Source: Xiphias gladius
Lineage: Eukaryota; Chordata; Actinopteri; Istiophoriformes; Xiphiidae
DNA length: 64,000 bases
Reading direction: 5' to 3'
Assembly: GCF_016859285.1 (NCBI RefSeq)
Contig: NC_053417.1
Span: 24,059,206 to 24,123,205 of the forward strand
A program made the position numbers and the translations under genes. The notes beneath the pieces were generated by a model. The model had not been told where the DNA came from, made no database searches, and saw nothing but the letters and a program-made list of their open reading frames with translations. Of this stretch, positions 13,006-26,200 are shown piece by piece (position 1 is the first letter of the stretch; every line of letters starts with the position of its first letter).

Positions 13006-14907
13006 GGAGGTCCTCCCTCTGTATGTGACGATGGCTGATGATCAGGGTCTGTTCAAGAGCAAGCTCTACTAGGCCTCTGCACTATTCCATTGAGCTGAAT
13101 CAAAACCACTGTACAAGCTGTACAGGGTCCAGTTCGTGAAGTGCCCGCTCCAAAGGACTCTCCTTTATTAATCTTTATCAAGTTTAAGAGCAAGTACTCA
13201 CTCTGCACGGGTGTAGTTAAAGAGCATCTTGCATGTGGCTCCAATTCGATGAGCCATGCCCCTGAAAAATGACAGTCTCACCAATATCAAAATGTGGTAT
13301 GAAGATCGATGAAGAACATGGTGTATGCATTAGAATATTAGTTTTATCTCGGTGTTCCAAATAAACTAAGTGTATATATAATATTTATATTTGTAGTGGC
13401 ATGCTTATGGCATTCATTAACAGCATATATTGCTCACTTTTAATCAGTGTTATCAGATACTATTAAATGATCTCTTTCAGACCTGATTTAGAAAATCTAT
13501 TGTCAGACCTGATAGCTGCAAAGACCCTGATCTTTGTAGCCATTTAGAGCAATAATAGCAGATAATATTTGCTGTCAATGCCACAGTGGTACTTTTGCAG
13601 AGATCAAAGTCAGTATTTACCAAGAGCTAGCACATGATGCGTTTCATAATTATCCCTCCAAATGGCTCTGTTGGACTGCAGCCATACTGATTAGTGAAGG
13701 AACCAAAATAAATCTTGCTATAAAACAAGATGTTCAAACTTTATTGTCAAGGACTGTTGGAAAAAAGGAGTAGCTGGTTGTCTAGAGTCAAGGGCATTCA
13801 TTTTCAAATCAACTGCATGCAGTTTACCAGTATTTTTTGGTTGATAGTTTGATGGTCAAACCCACTTCCTTTGTGGACTGTAACATAATGGTTCAATAGT
13901 TTGTCTAGATAATTAATTCCTTTTGCGATACACAAGAAATGATTCAAATGCGAAGATGTGTAGAAACAGAAACATACTGTACTTCCTAATACAGTACACA
14001 GATAGACCTACATAGAAGTTGCAATATTTCTTGAATTGGAGCTTGTGGTGTAAATAGTTTCAGTTGCATACTCATTCTTATAATAATGCCAAAAAAAAAA
14101 AACACAGTGGATAAAATCCACAAAATGTATTTGGCACATTTAGAATGATCCATATGCTTCATCTGACTTTATTGAAGCTGGGAACACACTGTACAAATTA
14201 ACTCAGATTTTACAAAGACATCTTAAAGATTGGGGAGAGTCTGCCCAGGCCAGAGACCAGTAGGACCAGTTTGCATGTTAATCTTTTAGTTTAGGATTCA
14301 AATCTCTTGTATCAGAGTTGACCCAATTGTTGGATTTTGTATGGCTGAAATCGGCATAAATCTGAATGTGATCCTTTAGTCTTACCTGGTTTATTCAGAA
14401 ATCTATAGTATGGAAAAGCTTGGGTATTTTATTAAGTCATTAAATGTGTAAGGTTGAGTCCTCTCATAGCATCAGTAAGGATTTTTAAGTCTTCTCGTGT
14501 GTTCCCAGCTCTCGGCAGATTTTGCACTTTGAACCCTGATGGGTGATATTTAAAACCTGCAAAAAACAGAAAATGCAGTGTAAACTAATCCACATCATGC
14601 AGTCATTACGACATGCATGTTTCAAAATCTTTGTAAACGTTTAGCAGAGTCAGTAGCTTTCTATACCACATCATCTCAAGTGTATTTTGTAAACAAACAG
14701 GGTTTCAAACATATAGAAGAACAGAAATAATTGTGTGCAACAAAGTATACAGTACATCAATTTTTCCAGACGTCGTAGGAGGTGATCTGATGTGTTTGGT
14801 CCCCACTCCTGTGCTCTTGTGCCTGGTAATCTAACCCAAGGTAATGCATAAGATGGCATACAGTCCTAAGAGAGTCCTTCCAGAAGGAGGAAAGGGAAAC
14901 TCTGGGC
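13006..14907. other. spacer between cs promoter and the DPP-family gene; includes 3' UTR of the latter
   Basis: AT-rich sequence with no convincing gene. On the minus strand, AATAAA-type poly(A) signals for the DPP-family gene occur at 14428-14433, 14390-14395 and 14168-14173 (seen as TTTATT on the plus strand), so its 3' UTR is probably 0.5-0.75 kb. The remainder shows no structure that I could interpret. Confidence 0.5.
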
Positions 14908-17246
14908 TCAGTCATCTTCCTCTTCTTCGTCCTCTATGGGATCTAGGAGAATGCTGTGCTTCAAGCAGGTTTGCAGGAAGTTCACCACTGTCCGCTGGAA
15001 GTGCTGGATGCTGCGGGGCTCTCTCAGGATGTGACCCTCGTCTGGGTACAGCTGCAGTGAGTAGTTGGCTTCCACCTTCACCAGTCGGCTCAGGAGCTCA
15101 GCACTGTGCTGGAAGTGCACCCTCGCTTTGGCCAAAAGCACATAACATACATTGAAAATAGGGCTGTGAAAAATAAACCTAAGAGTGAACTCCAAAAGTC
15201 AGCAGAAAATTTGACAAAATCTCACCATCTGCAGTTCCATGTACAATAAGGAAATTCTCATCTTTCAGCTTGTTAACCTCCTCCAGCAAAGAGGCAGTCT
15301 GAAAAGATACACGATTACAATATGAGTGCTTTATTAGGTTATCCTCTCTAGCTAAAAATAGTGCAGTCCAACAGAACAGCCCTACAATAAATCCTACCTT
15401 CATAAAAGTTTTAATGTTCTTTTTTTTTTTAACTGTCTTAGAGATGTGCTAATGAAACTTTATGGTCATCTTGGTGGCTGTATGTTGTGGTGCGGTTGAA
15501 CTGTATTGCATTATACTGAGCGGTTTTTCTATTGATCAGTCTGCCCCCGTTGACATAAACGGAGTGGACGAACGATTAGAAACATCTCTAAGTATAACAC
15601 AATACAATTCAACTGCACCACAAACTAAAACTGCTAAAACGACTATAAAGTTGAATTGAGACCCCTCTGAAACGGTTTTAACAGAAACCGAACATTATAA
15701 CCATCATGAAGACAGGATTTATTGGTGGACTGCTGTATTAAACCGCGTTAGTTCTGGGTAGTAAACTTGCAACTGGGTGTAAATCCACAACCATTATTAT
15801 TAAATGACTGAAACGATTTACACCTGAACAAATGAGTTCAGAGCATTAGCTCTAGAGCCTCACCGAGTAAGCGTGCTCCTCCTTTGCTGGAAGGCCTAGA
15901 TATCTCTCTGAGAATGCAGCACCTGAAAACAGTGGAATAACCTTTACTCCAATCCATCAACCTTGTCTCTGTTTCACCACAATTTCCATGGCCTCACTGT
16001 ATGTATATTTGAAGACATGAATGCAACTCACTATAAAGCCTGAAGTCAGTGATTGGGGCCACAGCTGCTGTGCACTGAAAGAGCTTATCTGTTGCAGCTA
16101 ACATCTTCAGAGTTAAATATCCACCGAATGCCTGTAATGGGAAACAGAAAAGTGCTAAAACAAACAAAGCCTGCGATAGCTTTGACGGCTTCAATAGAAT
16201 GTAACTCAGTTTAAAAATGAAACAAATGCTGTAACCTTGCCATAGAGGGCCATCCGATGATCATCAATGTACGGCAGTTGCATCAACAGCCTGTGTAAAC
16301 ATCATAAAACACATTATCAACTCATAGGCTTTATTCTCACATGTCAATCAAAAAGCCTTCTGTTGTTGCATAACTGCACTGACTCCACAACTTCCAGATA
16401 ATCTTTGACTCTAAGTGAGCCAAGCTTGCGTGGATCCACAGCAGCGGTCTTCTGTCCACGGCCAACCCCGCTCCTGCCGTCCACCCAGGCCAAGGCCACG
16501 TTTTGTGTGCTGGAGAGGACCTGAGGCCAGTCGAGGGCAAATTCCTCCGTCACTGACTGACTGCCGGGTAAGCCGTCTCTGAGCAACAAGATGAACAGGA
16601 TCAGCTTGTGTGGCGACAGTTGTTAGAAAAAGGCTATGGATCATAGGTGACATTAAACAGCCCTGTCGTCTAGCGTGCTTGTTCAGTTTTACTTACACAA
16701 TGATGAGGAGAGGGTGCAGGTTGGCCTCGTAACCCTGAGGTAGAGATAGTTTCAGGTGGAGATCTAAGGAAAGCAAACAGGGGTTGAATAAGGTCAACTG
16801 TTGGTAGACATGTTAGGATTACTCCTAGATGTAAGAGCCTCTGCCTGAAATACTTCAGAACCTCTGAAGGACAGAAAAAAAGACCATCAAAAAGTTCATC
16901 CTTAATTTGAACAACAACAACAACAACAACAAAACATGAAAAAACATTCACAACCACACTGACACATGACTCACGCTAATGATCTAATCACCAAATATAA
17001 GAAATGATTGCTCTGGTTACTACTTAACTATCTTTGTGCCTTCCAGCCTGAGATACCTACAGCGAACGCTCCGTTGCCGCTGAATATAGTCTGACTGCTT
17101 GAGAAAGGCGCTGAAGGTGATCTGTGAATGCTTTGTGACTGTATTTGTGTGGCCAGTATCCTACATGTAACCATAACCATGTCATTTAGCTACTTAAAAA
17201 AGTGAGAGCAAATTCGGAAGAAAAAAAAAATTATATTATATTATAT

Positions 17247-17277
<31 letters not shown>

Positions 17278-20200
17278 GCAAGTGGTTTCTTTGTTGTACC
17301 ATGGTTGTCTGCTGGGAGTGTCCTGAACAGAGTCTCGGGGAGCCTCTTGTCCTCCAGGGCTTTAGACAGAGGGCTATTATCCTCCAAGACGAAGTATCCT
17401 ACGGGAGATAAAACAGCACTCTGCTTTATTTTTCATCCCAAACGTCAAGACAGACACTGTCTGCCCATCAGGTTGTGGAGCAAATCCATCATCTCCATGT
17501 AAACGGCTCTAACTGAGAGCCACAGACAGAGGGCAGTGTTCACAAGCAGGAAATGAATGAATCCACAGTCTATTTGAATATATCGCACTCTGCAGGCTGT
17601 CATAGGACACTGCAGACGGCCTATGTGTGTGCATGTGTGCATCTGTGCGTGTGTGTGTGTGTGTGTGTGTGTCAGTACATCATTAGAGTTACAAGAAGAT
17701 GTAACACTCACTGGAGGGGTCCTTTGTACTGTGAACTGTCACCTTAGGGATTCCAGGGCCTGGAGGATGTTTTCAAAAGACAACATTATGAAACCAACTG
17801 TCCAAGCAGCGTAATGCTTTCGTATTTATTGCAATTATGTATGTGTGTGCGTGCGTGCGTGTGTGTGTGTGTGTGCGTGCATGTGCGTGCGTCTCGTTTA
17901 CCTAAGCAGTAGAGGGTGAAGTGGGTTTGACTGGGGCTGAATTCAGATTTAAAGAAGCGACATCCATCTATAAGGTCGCAGGAGATGCAGCGGCGCTGAA
18001 AATCTCCATCCAGGTCCACACTTGGAAATAAAAGAATCGGGTTACCGACCACGCTTGAGAAGACCAGGACAGTCCAACGTGGTTTGATTTGCGCCAGGGG
18101 AGGGTCAACTTGCCAAGATATAAGGAAAAAGTGTCCGTGTCTAGAGACAAACTACTCAGGCAGCTGACTCTTCGGAAACAAATGGGGTTCAGTAAGGTTA
18201 GACATAAAACCCATTATATAGATTGCTCTGTTAGGCGATGTCAAGTCTCTGAAAGTCTCTCTCCACTCCACTGCTTACGAATATCATACAGGATTAATCA
18301 CAGACCGGGCTCAAACAAGCAATCTTCCGAAGCCCGAAGCTTTGTCAGATAATAAAAAGATACAAACCCTAGGAGGTAGATGAGGGAACAGGCAAGTGTG
18401 TTTATCACAGGTGGGACTATAAGTCTTAACAGCACAGAAGCTCCTTGTCCTCCGAGTTGTTTTTTTATTCTTTTTTTTTTTGTTTTGTTATAAATGAATG
18501 AGCATGAGCAGCGCACAACAATAAAGATGCACACATCAACACATTAGTGTGCAGTTACTCTTCCGATTGCTTTGGGGATGGCGACACCCGCCCTCCACTT
18601 CGGTCCACACTGAATTATCAAATCACCTATTGGATGGATTGCCACGAAATTTTGTACAGACATTCACATTATCCAAAGGAGGAAGTCTACTGATTTTGTT
18701 GATCCCCTGACTTTTCCTCCAGCGCCACCATGAGGTTGAAATTTTTGTTTCTTTAGCGAAATATCCCAACAACCATTGGGCGGATTGCCACGCAATTGGG
18801 TACAGATATCCATGGTGTCCATAGGGTGAATGCTAATGACTTTGGTGATTCTCTAGAGTTTTCACCTAGTGCCTAGAGCAGGTGAAAGTTACCGATAATG
18901 CAGACACGATAAAGGATTAAAGTCTGACTGAATGAAAAGTGAGCAGCTCTCAAAAAAGGAATCAAGAGATTGTTTTAAGATTTAAAACACAGCAAATAAG
19001 AAAACCGAAAACTCCACAGCCCACAAGACATCGTATCTTAGTGAGGGTGTAAATATCTGTTTATAGCATTGTATAAGAATGTGTGTTCATCGGAGTATTC
19101 GTCCGTTTTTTTGCTGGGAAACATGCTTACCTGTAAAGGTGTCTGCTCTGTCTGGATTCCTCTGTGCTCAGGAAATAGCTGATGAGGAGTCAAAACGAAC
19201 CACAGACACAGCAAAGTTACTCAACACTGTCAAAGAACCGCAAATCACCTCTGGGTATCTAAACTTCATCTTCATTATTCCGGATATCAATTATTCATGA
19301 CAAGAACCTATTTACACATATTTACATAATTCAGCGTGTTTCGAAAATCAGCTTTGTATCTTGTTTAATTTGTAAGTAAGCATTAGTGATGCTGATTTCA
19401 AACATTTGAGCAGTACATCACAGTATTGGTTTGTTGCCTATCCACGTCTATGCAAATTTAAGTAGAGTATTGTGAGACAGAATAACTTGTCTGGAGGCAA
19501 AGAGCAGTGTCAACCTGTGGGCTTTGGGACTGAAAACAACTGTCTGGTTCTACAATTGACTCTTATTGATTGTCTGTGATCCTCACACCTCAGTTCGTGA
19601 GGGGTTCCATCCCCCAGCAGGATAAAGAGAGATTTAAGCAATAATCTGCTTCTGTCGAGTGTAAGCAGTCCTTTGTCTTCTTCCGTGGCAATATATTACC
19701 ACAAGAAAAAGTTAGAGTCAAAGCCATTTCCTTGGGCATTTTCAAACTGAGATCAAGGCTACATGTTAAAATGGCATTTTTAGTTATTTTTAATAGACAA
19801 TCTTATGTGTACCATCCACCCAGAGTCTGACCTAAGGAAGGGATTTGTTCTCCAGCAGGCGACGTGTCTAGAATTTGCTCTCTGCTTACAGCAAGAGATG
19901 ATCCTTTTAATGATGGGCACTGTTCTACTCAACTTGTATATTCATAGTGAGGAGCTGAAGGGTGATTCAACCCTGCTGCGCACACTGTGGCTCTCACATA
20001 CATTTTTCCAGCCTTCTCGTCTAGGGCGCAGAGCAAGGTGACGTCCCAGCTCCCCGATGTCAAGAAGCGAGGAGGGACAGACGGGATGGCAGGCTGCGTT
20101 ACACAGAGGAACAGAGATGGAGAGGAATGTAGAAGCAGGCAAATATACAGAATACAAATAGGTACAGCAAGTGTGTGTCAGAGGATGAAGATAGGTTCAT

Positions 20201-23200
20201 AAAGTTAAATTAAATGAGGGTGGCTACGGGGAGGGTTCAGAAAAAGCACTTTTTAATGATTTTTTTCATTTTGATGTTGGGACTGAAGTCAGAAAGACAC
20301 AGGAGAGAAAACTCTGGATTTAATCCAGAGCCACTAATGGTTTGCGTGAGCCCAAAGGTGTGGGACTTCACAACCAAACAACTATAAACCACATGCTCTT
20401 TCATGCCAAATATATTTTATTCTTTAATGAGAGGTTGTTAAACAAGTTGTTAAACTGAGATAGACTGAATTCCTTCCGAATTGTAAAGGGCAAAGGACCA
20501 CGAAGATATTAATCAGTGAAATGACTGCTTCGATAAAAATGGTGTTTCTGTTAATTATATAATTAAGGGAAAAAATAAAATAACTTAAATTGCTTTGCTG
20601 ATGAGAGAGATGGAGGAGATTGTGAAAAAAAAACAGATTCGTAATCACACACGGTTTTATGTGACCCTTGTTGAAATGTTAACAATTGCTTTTGTCATCA
20701 ATTATTCAAGGATGACACGAAGGAGTAAAAGTTAACAGCCCCGCAACTGACCTGGGCTGAAATACCGGCGATGTGGTGGAACTCTCCACGAGCGCCCTGC
20801 TTCGCTGGCAGGATTGTATAAAACACAGAGCCATCCGCTGAAAACAATGGCACGTCCTGTTGAAGGAAAGTATCAAGTCAGAAAAAAGGACTGTAGTGGC
20901 AAAGAGGTGTAGACAGACTTTGTGAAACATGAGCAAGACTTACCTGTCGTTGGTTTTGCATTATGTCCATGGCCATTTTGTATTTCTATGGATATAAAAT
21001 CATAAAATATAGAGAAATGTACTAGTCAAACCATTTAAAATGTACTTACATCAACAATCTAAAGCTAATTTAAATAGCATTGTATACATAAAACTTGTAA
21101 AGGTTATTATTTATTAAATATAGCATTAATAAATAACTGGCAATTGGTAAACTGGAATCTGTGAGGACCTACAAGAGGGGAACAAGCAATAAAATACTGC
21201 AATAAATCATTTAAAATTCTCCTAATGCCGCAAATGACCTTAAATATTAATCCAGCCAGTAGAGATTTGAGAGCTTAAGGAAATCAATCCTAGCTCCCAA
21301 CACTGTGTAAAAGAAGCAAAAATTCTATTAAAGCTGTGTATTGCGCCGAGGGCCGTTTGGATTACTAATGTGGAACGACTGATGACTGCTCACCTCTGAG
21401 CACGCCCCTGTGGTGGCCTCGCACACGCAGAGCACTGATTGGTTCTGGGCACGATTCAGCCAACGCACTGCTAGCCGGGTGCTGCTGATCCAAGTCACCA
21501 TGGAGATGTAGCTGTCTCTGAAGAGGCAATGCAGAAAAGTGGTCAAGAAGGAACGGGGGGAGAGAAGTAGTGAAGGGGAGAGGAATTGCGACGCGTAATA
21601 ATTTCTGACAGGCGGTGTCTAAAGTCTTAAAGCTTTATTCTGCTTTTACATTCACAAAGATATACTACCTGGCCCTGAGGGAGTCAGGAGGCATCATTTC
21701 CAGAGTGTGAGCAGGGCCATAAAGATTCACGACAAACAGACTGACGGATGGGATGCTCGAGCCAGCCTTTGATCGGAAAGAGAAAAAGATATCAGACCAA
21801 CTCATAAAAACACGTGTAAATTTTAGCAAATCTTTTTAGCCACACTAGCGGCAATGGCAATGTCGGTCTGTCGGTCCACCACTTTGGTCCAGACTGAAAT
21901 ATATATTGGCACCAGATTTTGTACAGACACTCATTGTTAACAGACGGTGCATCTTAAAGACTTTGGTGATCCCTTGACTTTTCCTGTATCGTCACCACGA
22001 GGTTGACAGTTTGTTGGTTTGTTTGTTTGTTGGTGAAATGTCTCGACACCTATTCGATGGATTGCCATGAAGTTTGGTGGAGACGTTCATGTCCGCCTCC
22101 CGATGAACCGTAATCACTTCGGTGATCCCCTGAGCCATCGTCAAGTCAAAATGTTAATTTGTCCAAATTATGACCAAATACCTTCATAAAGAATGACCAG
22201 CTTTAGAAAATGCTAGCATGCTAAACCAAGATGGTGAACATGGTAAACATTACGCCTACTAAACTTAAGCGTGTTAGCATTGTCAACTGTGAGCACGTTT
22301 GCATGCGGATATGAGGATTCAGATCAAAGCACCACTGTGCAGCCTCATTACAGAGCCCCTAGTGTTGCTGTAGACTCTTAGTCCTCTTTTAACCAGTTTT
22401 CACCTTGGGGTAGGGGAAGAGCACATTGGAGGGATAGAGACCACCTAAGAAGTGAGGTATTTCCATCACAGGTGTGGCAGAGTTGTTGACGCTGAGGTAT
22501 GCCAGCCTGGCCCCGTCCATGGACCACCAGTGGGCAACATACGTCAAGAGTACCTCCTCTGTTTTAAAAGACAGTGACAGTCTTTAATGCCAAACACAAA
22601 CCATAATTTCCGCTTTTATATTGGTTATAGCTGTCAACTTGGTTTTGCAGATTTGCATGAGAAGCTGGAAGACATCCTACCCTCATAAGTCCAGTCAGAG
22701 AGCCCATTCACCACATTCTGCTCCTGGTCAGTGGTTGTGAGACGCAGGGGTTCGCTGGTCACACTCGGTTTGTAGTAGATATCGCCGTCAAACACAAAGG
22801 CCTGGCATGAGCAGCAAGGAGAGACAGTGCCAATCCATTATCAAAGACAGTATGGTTGCAGGCCCCATCGCTGGCTGCCTGAATTGAGCGCCGGACGCCG
22901 TTCAAGAGCGAATGAATCTTCGCAGCCAGCACGCACATGGGTAAGAGCCAATAAATCTTTACTTGCCAGTTAATGTGCTACAGATGAGCACTGACATAGC
23001 GGCAAAGGCAAATTACATTACAGGGGAGGTAGATGAATTATATACTGAGTGTAAAGCAAACCCATTGTAGCAGCACAGTCACTGCAATAAACTCTACGCT
23101 GGAGGTCTTTTCATAATGACCCAGAGATGGTATCATTGATGTTATCTTTATGAAAATTATGTCGAATGAAGGCCATTCATAAACAGCCAGTGTTATTATA

Positions 23201-26200
23201 GACTGAAAAGGTTGAGAAAATCTTCTTATTATACTGACAGGCACAGTTGATGCAAATGACAGCACATCGATCAGGTAAATGAGAAAGTGGCTTACCAGCT
23301 GGTTGCCCTGAGGCCCCCAGGAAGCATACTGTAGCACTGCCCTCTCCCTCTCCGGAGGGTTAAGCTCCAGCAGATCCCTGGGACACACACAAAAACTCAC
23401 AACATAAGCCCTCCATTAGGGACGACTGTCCTGTTTACAGCCCCTCTGATGTCCAATCCATGCCCCGGCCTTGAGAGAGATACTGTACTGTGAGGACGAA
23501 ATGAGCAAGATGCAGTAGAGGGAAAACAAAACAGATAATGGGGCTGGCTCATGCAAGAGTGCAACTTTTCTTTTTCCATATTTTAAGCCGCACTTTTTGC
23601 TTCCTCTGGATAGGCAGACCTTTTTTCTCCAAGGCACATTCAGGCAACGGTTAATATCGCGTGTCCTCCTGAAATCCTTTCCAGAACCACTCGTCAGAAG
23701 TTCCAGGGATCATCCACAGCTACAGCAGAGTTTTTCCACGGATATAATGCGGAATATGAATCTCAGGCAGTGAAATCTGAAGTACAGTACAAACCTTACG
23801 TTGGGATGTGGAACCAGGAAAGAACACTGACGAATGAATGCATGTCTGACAGAAATATGAGGTTCTGATTCGATGAGACACGCTTTGGGGGACGTTTTTC
23901 AATCTGCGGGTCTGCTTGCATTGGTAACACTCATGCCCAGTGCAGCCCATGCATTAGCATTCACGATTCCACCTACCCATTAGCCACACTGTAGATAGCA
24001 TAGGAGGCTGTGAAGGACTGTGAGAACACCTGAAAAAGGTAGAGGATATCATGCACACAAGTGTGCCACACTTAGATGACACCGCATATATTTTACTGCT
24101 CACACATGCTCATACACATGTATAAATAAAGTTAAAGGCAAATGAAACACAGGTTATGAAGGACACTGCTGTGGCCGATCTTACAGTTGAGCAATAAGCA
24201 ACAGGAGGCTGTGTTTGCATTCTCTGACATCTTATTACTGCATCAAATGGTTTATTGTTTCAAAAAAGGGGCAGCAACACACAGTTATGCTACAAAATTA
24301 GAAAGGCGAATATTCATCAAAATCAATTTATTGACAGATGGTAAAAAAACAATTCAATGTAATTTTTTCAGCTAAAAAGCAGTTGTAACAATGTGTCTCA
24401 TACTTTAAGTATCTGTATGTGTGGTCATTTTCAGTAGACCCAGTATTTTATTAATGCTTTGATTGTCACTGAGCCAATCACAGCTTAGTACTATGGACTT
24501 AATTTATATGGATCATTAAACCGCTGGCAGCAATTTAATCCATATTACATTATTATTGAGATCACATCTGAACAGCAGACATTTGGATCACAGGGATCTT
24601 AACTTAAGACTGAGTGAAAGAGACAACGTCAGCGACATGACAATGGGAAGAAAAACACAGAAACCGAGACAGACGATCCTATTAAATAGCATCATTACAG
24701 CTAATATTCTTCCCACTGAGATCTATTGTGGTTGGCAACTCTGTCGCAACCCTGACACGAGCATCAGCAGTTTGGTGAATAATTAAATTAACACGCTGAA
24801 GATGACCAAGGGAGTAGGATCAATGAATGTGTGCGTTTGTGCGTCTGTGTATTAACCGCAAATCGATCGCAGCATTACCTGATAAGCTCTACGAATTATA
24901 TTGATTTCTAGCTTCTTCTTTTTTTCTTTTTTCTTTTTGTTTCAAGCAAAGGGTTGGAAGCGGGGCCATTTGCCCAGAGGCCTCTGAAAGCCTCAGCCTC
25001 CTAGAAACCAGTACCTAGAGAAATTAAATGTCACATCCTCTATACAGAACCCATAGCAGTGAAATTGGTTTCCTCTTCTGTGTTGTTTATCGGTTTTTAG
25101 AAAATGCATGGATGGAGTGACACAGGGTTAAAGCTGCAGGGGTAGAGGAGGGGAAATAAATTCTAAGGCTATCTAAATGAATCTGAAATCTGATTGCGGT
25201 GTAAAGCCTGAGCATGAGGTGATACAGGGTCTACAGGAAAAGAGCTTTGTTTCGACAGAAAATAACTGTAAGAACAGGAAGAGGAAGGAATGAATTGGTC
25301 AAACGCTAGAGGAAAACGTGAGGGAGGGAGATAGGGAGAAAGAAACAAAGACAGGAAGTGAGTAGAGGATGCAGAGAGGGCATAGTCACTTGCTGACAGG
25401 CCAGAGTTGACAGGTAATCGTCACACAACGGGGGCTGATCTTGAGTTACAGGGAGTATTACTCTCCGAGACCAAAGGGGGCAGCATTGCCATGACCACCA
25501 TGTTCAATCAGCCATTGATGATTTGTTAAGGAACCCAGAGATTCTGCTCATGATTTAACATCATGAAAACGGTGGCGGGGGCTGTACGTTATTGTGTGCT
25601 TTTGTGCGTCTGTGTGATAAACAGAGAGAGTGAGCGCATCTGTCTTAGGGCGGCAGAGTGAACGCTACTGTGGCTGCCAGCGCCATGTCATAAATCCTCC
25701 AGATTGCTCCGCTCATCATCCCCCTTTACAGGCTGCCCTCCTCCTCAGCCCATGCTGCCAACACGTTTTTATTTTGGGGGGGGGCACAACACACAGAAGA
25801 ACACAGAAGAACACGAAAGGGATAGCGTGGGATAACATGAAAAAAAATATATACAGATTACAACACCCTTTTGCATGAGCAGAGGTATTTGGATCTTTTC
25901 GACACAATAGACATAATAGCATCCTTCCTTCTCAGCATTGTTCCTGCCTCACAAGCATGTCTTAGCAGCCCCACAATGCACTGCCTTTGATACCGACATC
26001 CATCCGCGTTTGGTGCAGAGTGCACGCACAATCCCCTCGGCATTTCATTTGTCCCTAAACTGGACTGCCTTGGCAGGCACCTCCACTTGACTCTGCTCAT
26101 CAACCCAAAAAAACCTCCATCTCCTCTAACCTATCTCGCCATTACTCTTTTAAAAATAAATAGGTTTTCTCTGTCTGCTTTTCTCCTCTCGCAAACACAA

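Noticed and set aside
16321-16384. Alternative donor after TCA at the end of exon 20 of the DPP-family gene
   Set aside because: It would put exon 21 out of frame; the donor gtcagt at 16383-16378 restores the phase and gives the family's exact spacing.
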